Source of the DNA: Dipteronia dyeriana
Taxonomy: Eukaryota > Streptophyta > Magnoliopsida > Sapindales > Sapindaceae
Reading direction: 5' to 3'
DNA: 64,000 bases
Assembly (NCBI GenBank): GCA_032871835.1
Contig: CM065295.1
Location: forward strand, 62,865,687-62,929,686
Each line of letters opens with the position of its first letter. Positions within the stretch are counted from its first letter, which is position 1. Below the pieces are notes generated by a model that was not told the DNA's origin, searched no databases, and saw only the letters and a list, made by a program, of their open reading frames with translations. This document shows, in pieces, positions 34,540 to 46,071 of the stretch. The translations under genes were made by a program, and so were the position numbers.

Positions 34540-35700
34540 GATGTTTTCTGTCCGGGATTGCCTGATAGATGGATACCTTTACAGGAGGGGAAAATCCCTT
34601 CATTTGCTTCTATGACTGCATCTAGACAATGCTAGTTGGGTATTAAGAGAGGTCCATTCTGGAGATTGCGGGAATCACATTGGTGGGGAGGCTTTAGCAT
34701 ATCAAGTACTTCGCATGGGGTATTACTGGCTAGCTATTCAAAAAGACGTGAAGATGTTTGTACAATCTTGTGAATCGTGCTAGAGGACCTCAAACTTGAG
34801 TCACCTACCACCAGAGTGGCTATCATCGATCAGTTCACCCTTACCATTTGCCATGTAGGGGTCGACTTGATCAGTCTGCTTCTTACTACTCCCGGACAGG
34901 CCAAGCACGCTATTGCTGCAATCGATTATTTCAGAAGGTGGGTTGAAGCAAGACCTCTCTCCCAGATTTCATAAGATAATATAACCAAGTTTATCAAAAC
35001 CAAAATGGTTTGTAGGTTCAAAACTCCACTCATCGTAATAGCCGACCTAGGCAAATAATTTGACAATGCTCGATTCAGAGACTTCTATGGAGGCTTGGGA
35101 ATCGACATCAGGCTCGCTTCAGTAGCTCACCCTTAGACTATGGGTTGGTTGAATCTACCAACAAGACCATCAAGGAGTTATGGAAGAAGAAGTTACAGCA
35201 GAAGAAAGACAAGTGGGTCGAGGAGCTCCCTAAGGTTCTCTAGGCATATTGAACCACGAAGAGAACAGCTACTGGAGAAACACCCTACTCTATGGCCTTC
35301 GAGGTCGAAGCAGTCCTTCCCATCGAGCATAAACTGATCTCGTTCAGGGTAAAGTACTTTGAACCAAAGAGCAATGATATTAAGCTCCGAGCCAATCTAG
35401 ACCTCCTAGAAGAGAAACAAGACCAGATAGTTGAGAAAGTAGCAGTCTACCAGAGCAAGATAGCCAGGTATTTCAACAAAAAGGTCAGAACCAGGAATTT
35501 TAAGGAATAAGACTTGGTTCTCAGGAAAGTGACCCAGAATACCCGAATAAGGTCTGATAGGGTCCTAGGACCCAATTGAGAGGGGCTATACTTGGTGAAG
35601 GTGGTGGTCCGCAATGGGGCATACAAGCTTGAAGACATGAATGGCCGATCCATCTACCACACCTGGAACGCTGAGCATTTAAGGAAGTTTTATCCCTAGG
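34540..35700 (+). pseudogene. Integrase of element B
   Basis: The zinc domain reads VHSGDCGNHIGGEALAYQVL, YYWLAIQKDVKMFVQSC, ESC. The core has GVDLISLL (first Asp), GQAKHAIAAIDYFRRWVEAR, FKTPLIVIADLGK then a stop where Gln is expected (GTQFDN in intact copies), ESTNKTIKELWKKKLQ (region of the catalytic Glu) and VEELPKVL, stop (expected Trp), AY. The C-terminal part holds KVAVYQSKIARYFNKKVR and NGAYKLEDMNGRSIYHTWNA, EHLRKFYP. At least six stops are present, several at Trp/Gln codons. Confidence 0.9.
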
Positions 35701-35849
35701 CAGGGGACTCCTTAACAAACTACCTCTATTTAGGTTTAAATAAAGTTTCTCAAACAGCAATGTACTCCATCTTGATCATTAATAAAGTCTGTCATTAATT
35801 TCTCTATCTCCGATTGTATTATCCAAGAATAAATTTGCCATGATCGCCA

Positions 35850-36300
35850 TGAACCAAGGAAAGTTAGATAGCTTTCTTGATGCCTTGGCCGGGCACCACC
35901 CACCGCCAAGAAAGGTTTGAGTGTAAGCACATAGTTGTCATCTAAATCTCGAGACCAGAACAACTAGATAGTCTTCATGATGCCTTGGTCGGGCTACCAC
36001 CACAAGAAGAGTCTGAGTGTAAGAGCATAGTTTTCATCTAGATCTCAAAACCAGGACAACTAGATAACTTTCATGATGCCTTGGCTGGGCTACCACCCTC
36101 ATGAAGAGTTTGAGTATAAGAATATATTTGTCATCCAGATCTCGAGACCAAGACAGATAGATAGTCTTTCTGATGCCTTGGTCGGGCTACCATCCCCAAG
36201 AAGAATCTGAGTGTAATAGTCTAGTAGTCATCCAGATCTCGACACCAGGATAGCTAGATTGCCTTCCAAATGCCTTGGTCGGGTTACCACCCATCATGCA
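35850..36300 (+). repeat. ~97-bp minisatellite downstream of integrase (B)
   Basis: Five imperfect units carry GATGCCTTGGTCGGGCTACC at about 35879, 35979, 36075, 36172 and 36267, with ATCTCGAGACCAGGACAACT between them. It lies between integrase and the antisense ORF. Tandem repeats in the 3' untranslated part of Tat/Ogre-type elements are known and have been proposed as sources of satellite DNA. The stretch from 36300 to 36840 has no recognisable coding content. Confidence 0.88.
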
Positions 36301-36839
36301 GGAATCAAAACCTAGATACGCACAAGTTTGCCAAACCAAGGTCTCTATAGAAGGGTCCCTCCTATCCCCGATACGAGGGAAACAGTTACGGGAGCCCGTT
36401 GTGAAAGCCTGGTTGAAACATATCCAATTTAAGGTACGGACAAGGTTGACAAAAGTCAACCTAGATTCAACAGATTGAAGGTCATTAATTGCCAAGCTTA
36501 AATAAGTCAAGATTATGTTGAGGGCTGTGTTTTAGGTCGAGGTCAGAAATAAAGCAAGGAGAACCCAACCTTGGTATAAATTCATGATCGATAAACAATT
36601 AAAGCAAGCAAGAAAAAAAAAGAAACCAATTCACATAGATGCTGAGGGAGCCAATCCCTTCAACGGGCTATGTCAAACAGTTGAGGGAGCCTATCTCCTC
36701 ACAAGGATTACATTAAGCAGGGTGTCCAACCTCTGGTTCCGGACAATAAAAAAAATAATGAAAAACAAAATTGATGAAACTGGTCATGAGTGAAGCAGGG
36801 TGCCTACCCCTTTTTTTCGGGTAATAGAGATAGATAGTT

Positions 36840-38663
36840 AAAGGAATCGCATCAAACTCGACCTCCTTCTGGTTTCCTCCATCTACTCCTTCTTCCTACT
36901 GATTTCTGTCTATCTCTCCTCCATTAGGAGGTTGATCAACTTGATTGTTCCCTCCTGCTACTCCTTCTTTTTGAGGTTGTTCATCTGCCTGCTACTCGGC
37001 CAGATCTTCCTCCAGGACTTCACCTACCTCAACCATAACTTTGGAAGGAATGGCCACATCCTGAATGGTAGCAGTTGCCTCCGATCCTATCTATTCAACT
37101 CATGCCTCTACTTTGGCAAGCTCTTTAGAGAAATCTCTAGTTTTCTCCCGGGCTTCAGGATAACCCCCTTTAGGCTCCAAAGGCTGGACCCCATCAGAAG
37201 ACTCCCACAGTCCAGAGTGTGGAAAGACTGGAAAAGAGAGAGGAAGATCTGCTTCAACCATTTGTTTCCCAGCACTAACCGCGCTTGAAGGACTCGCTCC
37301 ATTACCTACGGGAAGGGATATCTCTGTGACCTTAGCCATGATCTCCTCTCTGTCCCAGTTGGCAATGGCAGACAGATCAAAGGGAAGAGTAAGAGCTTCT
37401 ACAGCTTGGTAGGAGGCATAAAAGTACCCATCACTGAAGAAGTCATCCACCTTGGCCTACAACTTGGCCACCTGAGCATGCAAATTCTAGTTTACGATAT
37501 CCAATATCTTGGCTTCTACTTTCCAGGAATCCCCCTACTTCGCCTGACGTTCAGATTGGACAATCTCTTGGTTGAAGGGTCGTTTCAGCCTTTCATAGTC
37601 ACGCTGAAGCTCGACAAGCTCTGTCTCCATCTCCTTTTGGTTGGAGGTCATCTCCTGCTCCAGAGTTTGATCTCGCGTAAGTAATCACATGGCTCTCTCA
37701 GCTTCAGCCACAACTTTTGTCGCGCAATCGCGAAGAAAAGTCACCTGATGGCCCATAGCCTCGTTGAATTTAAAGGCTTACAAGATGTGAAGCTTAAGTT
37801 AGAAATTGATCAAGCTGGCGACCACAAGTAAAGGTGAAATAAGATAATTACCTCAACCAAGAGAGCGGATCCCTTGGTAAGTAGAATGTCGACGGGCATC
37901 GAAGCCATCCTAGAGAGGCCACCACCTGGGAAAGATGCGATAAACTGCTCAAAGACTTCGTCTTGCCCAGCAGAACTCTGCTGATGTTGAAAGAGAGTAG
38001 GAGGAACCTCCGCAGCATCAGCATCAGCCTCAGGGTTCCCCGACGCTCGAGGAATCGAGGAAACAGATGAAGAAGCAGAAACATCGGGGAGGCTGGCCAC
38101 ATTAGTGGCAGAAGTAGACACAACAGCAGAAGGGGCAATGAAAGAAGGAGCAGTGACGACTGTAGCAGCTGCAAGAGAAGCAGAGGTCCCTTTACCTTGC
38201 ACCTTAGAAGCTCGTAGTACGAGGATCACCATCTTTGACCTAGGCTAGGAAGGGAAGGGGACGAAACAGGAGCAGGTGAAATAGCAGCTAGAACAGTTAG
38301 CCCCCTTTTCTCCGAGGCATCTGAGGAGATTCCTCGGGTTGGTCTGATAGAAGGGGGAGGGTTGAGTGCTTGCTGGACTTCATGGAAAGCTGGAGCAACA
38401 ACAAAAACAGTTAAAAAAAGAAAGGAGTCAGAATCAAGTTAACTAGTATGAAGGAACAAGCAAATTTCTTTGCTTACTAGGACAAATAGTAGAGATGTCC
38501 ATGTATAGACTCGCCATATGGGGATCAAAAGAATCAACAGTGGGAAACTTCAGGTTCAGATAGTTGCGGGAGATGATAGTTCTTAAAAATGTCTTGGACT
38601 CAGCAGGATGAGAATCCCTACCACTAGGGCTTATAGTTGAAAGCAGTATGGACCTCAAATTCA
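36840..38663 (-). pseudogene. Antisense ORF region of element B (truncated)
   Basis: Opposite to pol, the minus strand has several coding-like frames. 38679-38443 reads GRDSHPAESKTFLRTIISRN, YLNLKFPTVDSFDPHMASLY (the first codons fall in element C's LTR). 38232-37810 is a Ser/Ala-rich stretch (SAVVSTSATNVASLPDVSAS). 37450-37100 reads EIMAKVTEISLPVGNGASPS and ends EKTRDFSKELAKVEA. Position and composition fit the antisense ORFs of elements C and D, but I see no shared domain, since the region with the plant transposon-like motif would lie beyond the truncation. Function unknown. Confidence 0.55.
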
Positions 38664-38878
38664 TGCCAAACCTAACCAAAGTTTCTTCCCCCGATCGGTG
38701 GTTTCACCCGATCACAGACTTTGGCCTGACCATTTTATGGTCCTAATCGAATATTATTATCTGATTGTCTGTGTCATCTTGATCGGTGATGGGCCTTCTT
38801 TGGTCATCTCAGATTGGTTTGATCCGGTTAACCTTTGGCGATATGGCACCCCTGACTCTTGTCTATTGCTAATGTTCA
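38664..38878 (-). repeat. Truncated 3' LTR of element C
   Basis: About 215 bp that align with 46628-46848 (shared CGATCACAGACTTTGGCCTG, GATTGTCTGTGTCATCTTGA, TTGTCTATTGCT). Only the first quarter of the LTR remains; at 38663 the sequence switches to element B. On the minus strand the LTR start (TGAACATTAG) follows a purine run (AGATGGAA), the likely polypurine tract. Confidence 0.85.
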
Positions 38879-39170
38879 TTCCATCTAAATTAACAGTACC
38901 ACTTTAAACATGCAAGACTGAATATCTCGTTTCAAAAAGGAATCCATTCAGCGAAGTGTGTTTAATTTGTTCTTCTTTTTTATCTCATAGCCCATTAATG
39001 GGTGTTAAATGTTTAACAGCTAAGCATTAGCCTTAACCACGTCCGTTTCAACTGACACAATCATTAGCAACTTTTTGAATTCCTAACAGCGCATGATTTT
39101 CGAGGTTTGTGAACGTACCTCTACTTTCATACGTTATGCTTGGTGACGTTTACATGTCTTGATGACATCA

Positions 39171-39171
39171 T

Positions 39172-39228
<57 letters not shown>
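39171..39228. repeat. (CA)n(TA)n microsatellite
   Basis: About 19 CA units followed by a short TA tract, just upstream of the leader of the element C antisense ORF. Confidence 0.95.
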
Positions 39229-39363
39229 ATTCGAGACTTTTCCATTTCCCTCTCACGACTTCATAGCTTCTTCTGTAAAACCCTAATTCTTTCTTCTCTC
39301 TAAATCTTTAACTTTATCTTTCTCGATAAATTGTGCTTCGTTGCTCTCACCAATCTTTTAGGT

Positions 39364-42300
39364 ATGGATCCTACTCTCCGTCTTCAATATTTTGAACTTC
39401 TCATGCATGCCATTGAGGGGGGTGATAGAGAGAATATCACTAGGCTTAAGTCTATTCTCTGGAGTCACTTTCACACGTACACTCCTTCGTCTCAAACTGT
39501 TACCGTAGATGTAGATTATTTCATTGATCATCCTAAGTTTTTCCCTTCACAGGTTAACCCTTCCGTTTCTACCTCTGTTGGTGTTTATCCAGATATGTCA
39601 AGGACAACGAGTTTCGGGCAAGCGGCTAGAGCCTCTCCTAGGGAAACCACCCAATCCTGAGTGATTTGAAGATAAACTCATAAAAACTAAAGATGAAGGA
39701 GGTTCCAAGAGAACGACAGAAGTGCATGTTAAAGTTCTCTTCTGATCACCTGTGTGCCTTCGATCACAAGATAACGTGGTAACCGACGATGGAATTATAA
39801 AGTTTATAGACAGATTTGACATCCCTTATTTGGTGTGACTGATCTCCAACAGCAAGCGTGTTGTATGGAAGTATGGAACCCTCATTCTAGTGTTGTCGCT
39901 TTCTTTGGGGTCATGTTGTCTTCTAGAGCCACCATCCCCATTCAACCTTTCATTGCTCGATTTCTGGCCAATACGGGTATCGCTTCTGCACAGTTGACTC
40001 CCAACTTCTATCGGGTGCTGATCAGCTTGTGGCACTTATGGAAGAAAATCGAGGCTAAATGCCCTTTGACCCCTTAAGAAATACATAATTTCTATACCCT
40101 CATTCGTTCAGATGCTGGAGGAACCTTCTACTTGCAATCGACATTTTCAAACAATTGGATTCCTCATGGTTTTTTGGATAAACTCGCCCCCTACCAATAA
40201 TGACCATAAAGGTTTCATATGGGGTTTCCCTTTTTCGAACAAATACTAAAAGAACAGTTGGTTCTTTGTCAGGGGTGACTGGGACGAGACCTTGATAGAT
40301 GATCCTAACCAATGGTTGGGCAGAAATAGTGTATTGAGGTACTTCTGTAGCCCCGAGCTGTGGAACAAAACCGCATCTGTGATGAATTGAAGCCAGGCTA
40401 CCATGGTTGTCAAGGTTGCTTAGACTTTTTAAGAGGTCAAAGATCACTGCAATATGTACATGGAGAAGGACCTGATCAAGTTAGAAATTTTCCCATCTAT
40501 CTCTGTTAGGTGCAAACGTTGTAAATTCTGACTCTTTTACCGTTTGTTTTTTTTTGTTTTTTGCATTTGCCCTTATCATTTTTCATTGGATTTCCTTTTC
40601 AGTGTACAAGATGAACGTTGTTGCTATAGAGCAAGTGGAAAAGGCTAAGAACCTCGATCAGGTGAGCAAGAAAAAGGCCGATGATCAGGTGGCTTAGAGA
40701 ATTATGCCCCTCGAGCATGATTTAGTGGAACATGTATACAAGCCTTACCCAACACTTCAATGGCTCATACTAGGCACGCTGAAGGGAGTGAACGTGATGT
40801 CTTCCTAGTGATAGTGGAAGAAGGACATCTAGGGATAGATCTGCTTGGGGGAGGTCCACCCAGGAGAGATCTAACCGAGACAGGTCTAGCCGGGAGAGGT
40901 CTAACAAAGATAGACCAAGTAAAGAGAGGTTCAATAAAGAGGAATCTGGTGAAGTGATTCTTGGTGGAAAAGTGGCTAAGACTATGGAAGAATCCTCTAC
41001 CCCCAAGGCCATCTATAAACAAATAAAGGCTCTGCATGCTACTGATTCAGTGGTTCCTGACCGACTTAATTTCACGGGAGTAGCAATCGAAGAGAAGTGA
41101 TGATCATAAATCTACAGCATCCGCTTCCCTCTCTTCTACCATGACCATGACAATTGACCTAACCCCGGCCAGAGCATGTGATATGGTTGCGCCACAACAA
41201 GCTATACTTTCAACTGACCCTGGGCCATCTCAAGACCAGGTTCATCATTTCACTAATCGGGCCCCTGTTGATCTACCAGCAAAACGTCATGGCAAGGACC
41301 CTATACAATTTTCTGTCAAACGTCAGATAGTCTTCACTGACTCTGACTCTAACGACCATGAGCCATTCTCGGAAGATATTTTCATCGACGAGGACGCACC
41401 TGATAGCACTGAAAAGTGTGCATCTCTCCATTTGGATAAGTTTGGGATCTCTTCAGATGTTGCAGCTGCCAATTTGGTTGGAGATGTTGGGACCAGCCAA
41501 GCTAGGAGTGCCACTACTAGCGTACCAATTGTGCTCCCTAGTCAGGACTGTGTAAGTGAAGGTCAAACCCCTGAAAAGGAAAGAACTCAAGGCCACTACA
41601 ATTTTACTTCAAGTTGGAAAGGGTGGTGGAACTTTAAGGATGCAAAGTGTTACGAGTCGTTCCTATAGTACCCCTGACCATCTCTACTTATAGTCGTGAT
41701 GGATCTACTCCATCAGTTTTGGTGGTCGCTCATGTATCTGGGTTTTCTCTGCTTCCTAGTTTGAGTAACTCTCACATTGACCCCCTCTCCATGCTCCACA
41801 CCATGTTAGCTGGTGAGGGGAACATTGGTGATGGATATTGGAGAGAGGCTGGAGTTGCTAGTACCTCTGAACGGATATGCATTATGTTTTACAATGGAGT
41901 TTTTGTAAGTGTCCAATATTTTTATCTTTCACTTGTATACACCAATAATCTTACTTTCCCTTATATCTTTCTGTCATGCGATGGAAGAGCTGACAAGAGC
42001 CCTGACTGATCAGAAGAGACAGGCTATGGAGATATCCCAGTTAAAAAAATGTCCTTGCTGAAAAGGTTGACGCCCTCATGTCCTCTTCCGCCATTGCGTC
42101 CAAAGTCAAGCAATATGAAGAGAAGCTGAAGAATTAGGTTGCGATTGGGGTTGCTTTGAGGAGGAATGTTGCTAACATTTAGAGCAAGGCCTCCGCAGCC
42201 GATTCAACCATCAGGGAGCTCACCACGAAGAATTTATAGCTGAAGAAAAGGGTTGCAAGGGCAGAGCTGTAAAGTGTTTAGCTCGAATCAAGGGCCATCC

Positions 42301-42970
42301 TGGCTGAATCAGCCAGTGGGAAAACTTAAGGAGGAAGCTCGAGTCGCTAGAAACACCTTTTCATCTATACAACAGGCCATGCTTGAGTCACAACAAGCAT
42401 CCGAGGAGTCGGCTCTATTACGAGCATCTGGCAAAAGATCTGAAAGAGCATCCGGTCAGCATGGAGGTGATCTCCTAAGAGGCTAGATCATCTCTTAAAT
42501 TCCAAAATATGGATTGTTATAAGAGGTCCCTAGCTTTCAGGGCTATCATGTTGAGGGAGTTTGAGAGTGGGCTATCCACCGCTTGGATGTTCTTCGATGG
42601 TAATGAGCTGCTGTATTCAGGGGAGGCTTATCGAAAATGGGACAAGTATATCAATAAGCACAATGATGAGTCCCTAGAAGCCATAAAGAACCAAAGGATC
42701 AGGTGGATGGCTTATTGCAGATCGATCAGGAAAGATCCATACCCAATGCACCTTGAGCTTCCCTCCAAATCCTCTCTGGTGGCCTTCCATGCTGGAGAGA
42801 AGAGTGGCGCCCTGATGAAGGGAACTGATGTTGGCACCTTGCCCGATACAGATTACTACCCTTTATGGTCGATGACCCGAAAGACGATATCAACTGGTCA
42901 TATTTTAGAAACTTGACTAAGGGGTATGGAGGCGATGACCTTTCTCCTGATGGATTCAGGTCCGGAGGTC
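39364..42970 (+). pseudogene. Antisense ORF of element C (plant transposon-like)
   Basis: Opposite to gag/pol, the plus strand encodes a broken protein homologous to the antisense ORF of D. A typical plant leader (AAACCCTAATTC, CT-rich) and a TA-rich box precede ATG 39364: MDPTLRLQYFELLMHAIEGG. Near 39890-40080 lies VVAFFGVMLSSRATIPIQPF, FIARFLANTGIASAQLTPNF, YRVL, like the plant 'putative gypsy type transposon' family (PF04195 by memory). Then GFIWGFPFSNKY, stop, KNSWFFVRGDWDE and FCSPELWNK. The middle is Lys/Glu/Ala-rich and likely coiled coil. The end (42509-42916) reads FRAIMLREFESGLSTAWMFF and DPYPMHLELPSKSSLVAFHA. Several stops and frameshifts. Function unknown. Confidence 0.75.
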
Positions 42971-44137
42971 CCTCGAGCACGTCGGATGTTTAATTTACTG
43001 CCTTATTTCATGTCTGCTTTGTTCATGCAATCTTCGGTCACCATTTTTTGTAATCTCTCAGACTTTCGTTATGAATAACACCATTCTTTCTTTTTTAATT
43101 TTGTTATTATTTGTATTTAGTCAAATGATTCAGTACAAACCAAATGCTTTACTGTATGGTCGGAATCACTCGGTGGCTTAAACTGTATAACTATAGTTGA
43201 GCCGAGTAATTAAATTTCAACTGAGCAATTTATGAATGGCTATAGTCATTTGCTAACTTGAACTAAGTACACTACATTGCATCAATTTAACTATCTTAGC
43301 TATAACCAACCCTTGCACACTGTGAGGATTATTTCGTAATTTAATCTCCTGTTTATTGTCATGCTGAATTGAATAACACAATTTTGACCAGACAATTTAT
43401 GCTTGGTCAGGGCTATATGTGCCTTTTGGCACTAAGCTAATCACCCTAACTTCAACTAAGTATATGTATACGGTTGGGTTCACTCAGTGACATAAGTTAT
43501 TTTTCTAACAGCACTGGGAAATGTTAGCTTTAGCCTGATTGTCTTGCTTCCCTACTGCTATGTTGCTTTATCGTCAAGTAGTGTTCATTCGTGGACCATT
43601 TTCATGGTATCTAATCTATAGACGCTTGTCTTTTATCTATCAACTAAGTCATAGGGACATTTTCCAATAGTTTGTTGATCAAGGTTCGTTGCAATGGGGT
43701 AGCTCATACTATACTAATTTTACAAGTGCTTGGGTTTTATTGGCAACTGCTTTTAGTATAAATATTTTATCCCTCATTCAACTCTTGACGTATCCCATCA
43801 GGTACCTATGGCCTGAAGAACCTCTAACAGTGTTTCATTACATCTAGTTAGTTTCAGTGAATATGCACTACATTTGTGGAAAATGCTTTTAGCCCCTTCA
43901 CTGGGCCTCCCGGACGCTCCTATTAAGCGATTTTTAAGTGCCCCGGGATTGATTTTGTAAATGAAAGCAAATTCATAACATTGTTCTTGACTTCGTGAAA
44001 CGGTTCCCTCGAGGGGATTTTTATTGAATGTTAAGAAGAGACATCAACGAATTAGCTAATCATTAAAAACAAAGCAAACCAATTTCTAACTAAAGAGAAA
44101 TATCTAGAGATTAGAGATCTTCAGGGGTAAATCATCT
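42971..44137. other. Noncoding spacer of element C
   Basis: About 1.2 kb between the antisense ORF end and the integrase tail. There is no recognisable protein. Loosely repeated words such as ACTCGGTGGCTTAAACTG, CACTCAGTGACATAAGTT and CAACTAAGTA occur, as in the hypervariable 3' regions of B and D, but no clean tandem period is visible. Confidence 0.6.
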
Positions 44138-44262
44138 TTAGATATTGGGCATTGCACGGCATGGGCAGCTCGCCCTCTTCTGATCCGGTAAGGCGGTATG
44201 CTCCATGTCTGGCCAATCCGACCACCTGGTATGGCCATTCTCATTTATCTGCCAACAATCCA
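44138..44262 (-). pseudogene. Integrase C-terminal remnant of element C
   Basis: On the minus strand LADK, stop, EWPYQVVGLARHGAYRL, TGSEEGELPMPCNAQYLKMI, YP, stop. It corresponds to the end of D's integrase (ADKWEGPYKIEGIAGYGAYW; PRPCNGQYLKIFYP). The stop replaces the Trp of ADKWEGP. It sits directly downstream of the gag zinc finger, so the rest of pol has been deleted. Confidence 0.82.
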
Positions 44263-45982
44263 GGTGATCTTTCTTTTGAGATTCCTTTCTATGATCAACT
44301 TCTCGATATAACCCCTCAGCTGGTAGCACTTTGAGGTTTCATGATTGTTCTTCTGGTGAAATCTGCAGTGCTTGGTGGTGTCCCTTCTTGAAAAGTATGA
44401 CTATCCCAGGGGTTTTTTATACAGGTTCTTGTTCTTCTATTACATTCAAGATCTCCTTTTGTCTCCTGGTCAACAGGGTGTAATTTATGTACTGCCTTCT
44501 AAAGTGCTTGCCACCCTCATGGTCATCATGTTTGCGTCTATCTTTACTCTTTCCTCATTGCCCTTCTGGTCCCCTTTGTTGCTACTCTTCAAGTTGTCAT
44601 CTTGGGTTTCTGGTTGCCCTCGAGCCTACCTCCATGTATGAGCTCCCCTCCATAGGCTATCTGTTCTTCCTCTGCCATGGCATATCCTCTGACGTCATCT
44701 ATCATGCTTACGTACGTGGTCGGTCCCTTCTGCCTTTGGCTCAGTGACAAGTGGTTGTGATGCAAACTGTTGATGAATGCAGACACTATCATGTCATCAT
44801 TGGGGTCCTGTACTTTCGATACCTCCTATGAGAACCTGGTTAGGTAATCTTTCAGTTTCTCCTTCTTCCTCTGTTTTAAGGTTGATAAGGCTGATATGGA
44901 CTTCCTCCACTGGATACTCCCCATGAACTGCCTGGTGAAGGCTTGTATAAGTTCCTCAAAGTTCCAGTTGGACCTGCCGTAAGTCCTTCAAACCACCTAG
45001 ACCCTTGGTCTCCTAGGGTCTGGAGGAATATCCTACACGAGAGGGCATCATCATAATCATATCGCACCATTGCGCTTTGATATCTCCTAACATGCCCATA
45101 CGGGTCAGTATTGGCATTGAATTGCTCTACGTGCAACATCCTGAATTTGTTTAAAAAATGGGCATGCCTTATTGAATCAACGAATGGACTCCTAGAGTTT
45201 CTGATTAACAGGTTTCCCCGGCTTTGTCTTCATTCTAAGGCCTCTATTCTTTTAAGAATGACCTCCATCTCTCATTCTGCTTCTCAATTCTTGTCAAATT
45301 AGACGAATGGTGAACTCGTACCGGTCTCTAAGGACTCACCCAGTAATCTGAGCACTGTAAGGGTTGTGCATGACCACCGGGGTTGGCTCCCTAAGTCTCT
45401 TGGGGTGGTTTCATCATAACTTGAAGCAGAGCGAGATATTTTCCTTCGGTTGTCATGTCTATCCGTCGGATTAAGATGGGTTTCTCCTCCATCATATCTT
45501 CCCGCATTTTCTAATGAACTGGACTTCCTTTGTTCCTTTGTTCCTCGGTCTTCCTGATGGTCATCCCTTCTGTGTGAATGTTCCCTTCTTTCACGATCGC
45601 TCTGTCCTATCTCTTTTGGGTTTTGGGGGTGCTCATGGAATGGTTGCCACTATGTCATAGCGTATCCTGGGATCATGGGCTACCACTGGCATGGAGAGCT
45701 GGTACAACGAACTCAGGTTGGCAGTGGCTGTTATGTTGATTCCTTATCTTACGGCGTCATCAATGACCTTCTGCAAGAGTTCCTGGATCTACCGAAACGT
45801 ATCTGGAGAAATTCCAGCGGTTACATCTGTGGATGTTATTGTATGTCAGGTCTGACAGACAGGGGAGTCCTTGCAGGTGGATCTTCTCCAGCGGTATTAA
45901 CATCAGTTGGGTCAGGGATGTTGGTGCCACACGAGGCATCAGTGTTATGTAGAGATTGACTTTTGTCTTTGCTGGTGGCCAT
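44262..45982 (-). pseudogene. Gag of element C
   Basis: The probable start (complement of 45980-45982) opens MATSKDKSQSLHNTDASC. The core at about 45139-44876 reads MLHVEQFNANTDPYGHVRRY, QSAMVRYDYDDALSCRIFLQ, TLGDQGSRWFEGL, homologous to the Gag core of A and D. The next block, IVSAFINSLHHNHLSL, RGYAMAEEEQIAYGGE, matches their AFINNL...YALAEEEEL. The zinc-finger region is KHCRFHQKNNHETSKCYQL, RGYIEKLI (44377 downward). Numerous frameshifts and stops. Confidence 0.82.
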
Positions 45983-46051
45983 AATATCGTCTTTTACAAG
46001 CTCTTTCCTGGAATTAATTGCCCAAGTTCAATGCTAATGGAGGTTCAACCC

Positions 46052-46071
46052 CTTCCTCTAGCACCAGTGAT
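46052..46071 (-). other. Primer-binding site of element C
   Basis: On the minus strand ATCACTGGTGCTAGAGGAAG follows the LTR end GTCA, parallel to ACAATTGGCGCTAGAAGG in D. Confidence 0.65.

Larger units (their letters stand above)
28581..38663 (+). mobile_element. Tat-lineage Ty3/gypsy retrotransposon B, 3'-truncated
   Basis: A plus-strand element with 5' LTR (28581-29747), primer site, gag, protease, RT, RNase H, second RNase H, integrase, a ~97-bp minisatellite and an antisense ORF, cut at about 38663 where element C's LTR begins. The second RNase H between pol RNase H and integrase marks the Tat lineage. B is a different family from A and D (different LTR, primer site and proteins). The rest of the antisense ORF and the 3' LTR are missing. 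Coding blocks carry many stops, so B is old and dead. Confidence 0.9.

Noticed and set aside
37406..37684. Plus-strand ORF in element B
   Set aside because: Antisense to the more protein-like minus-strand frames of the antisense ORF region; no motif.
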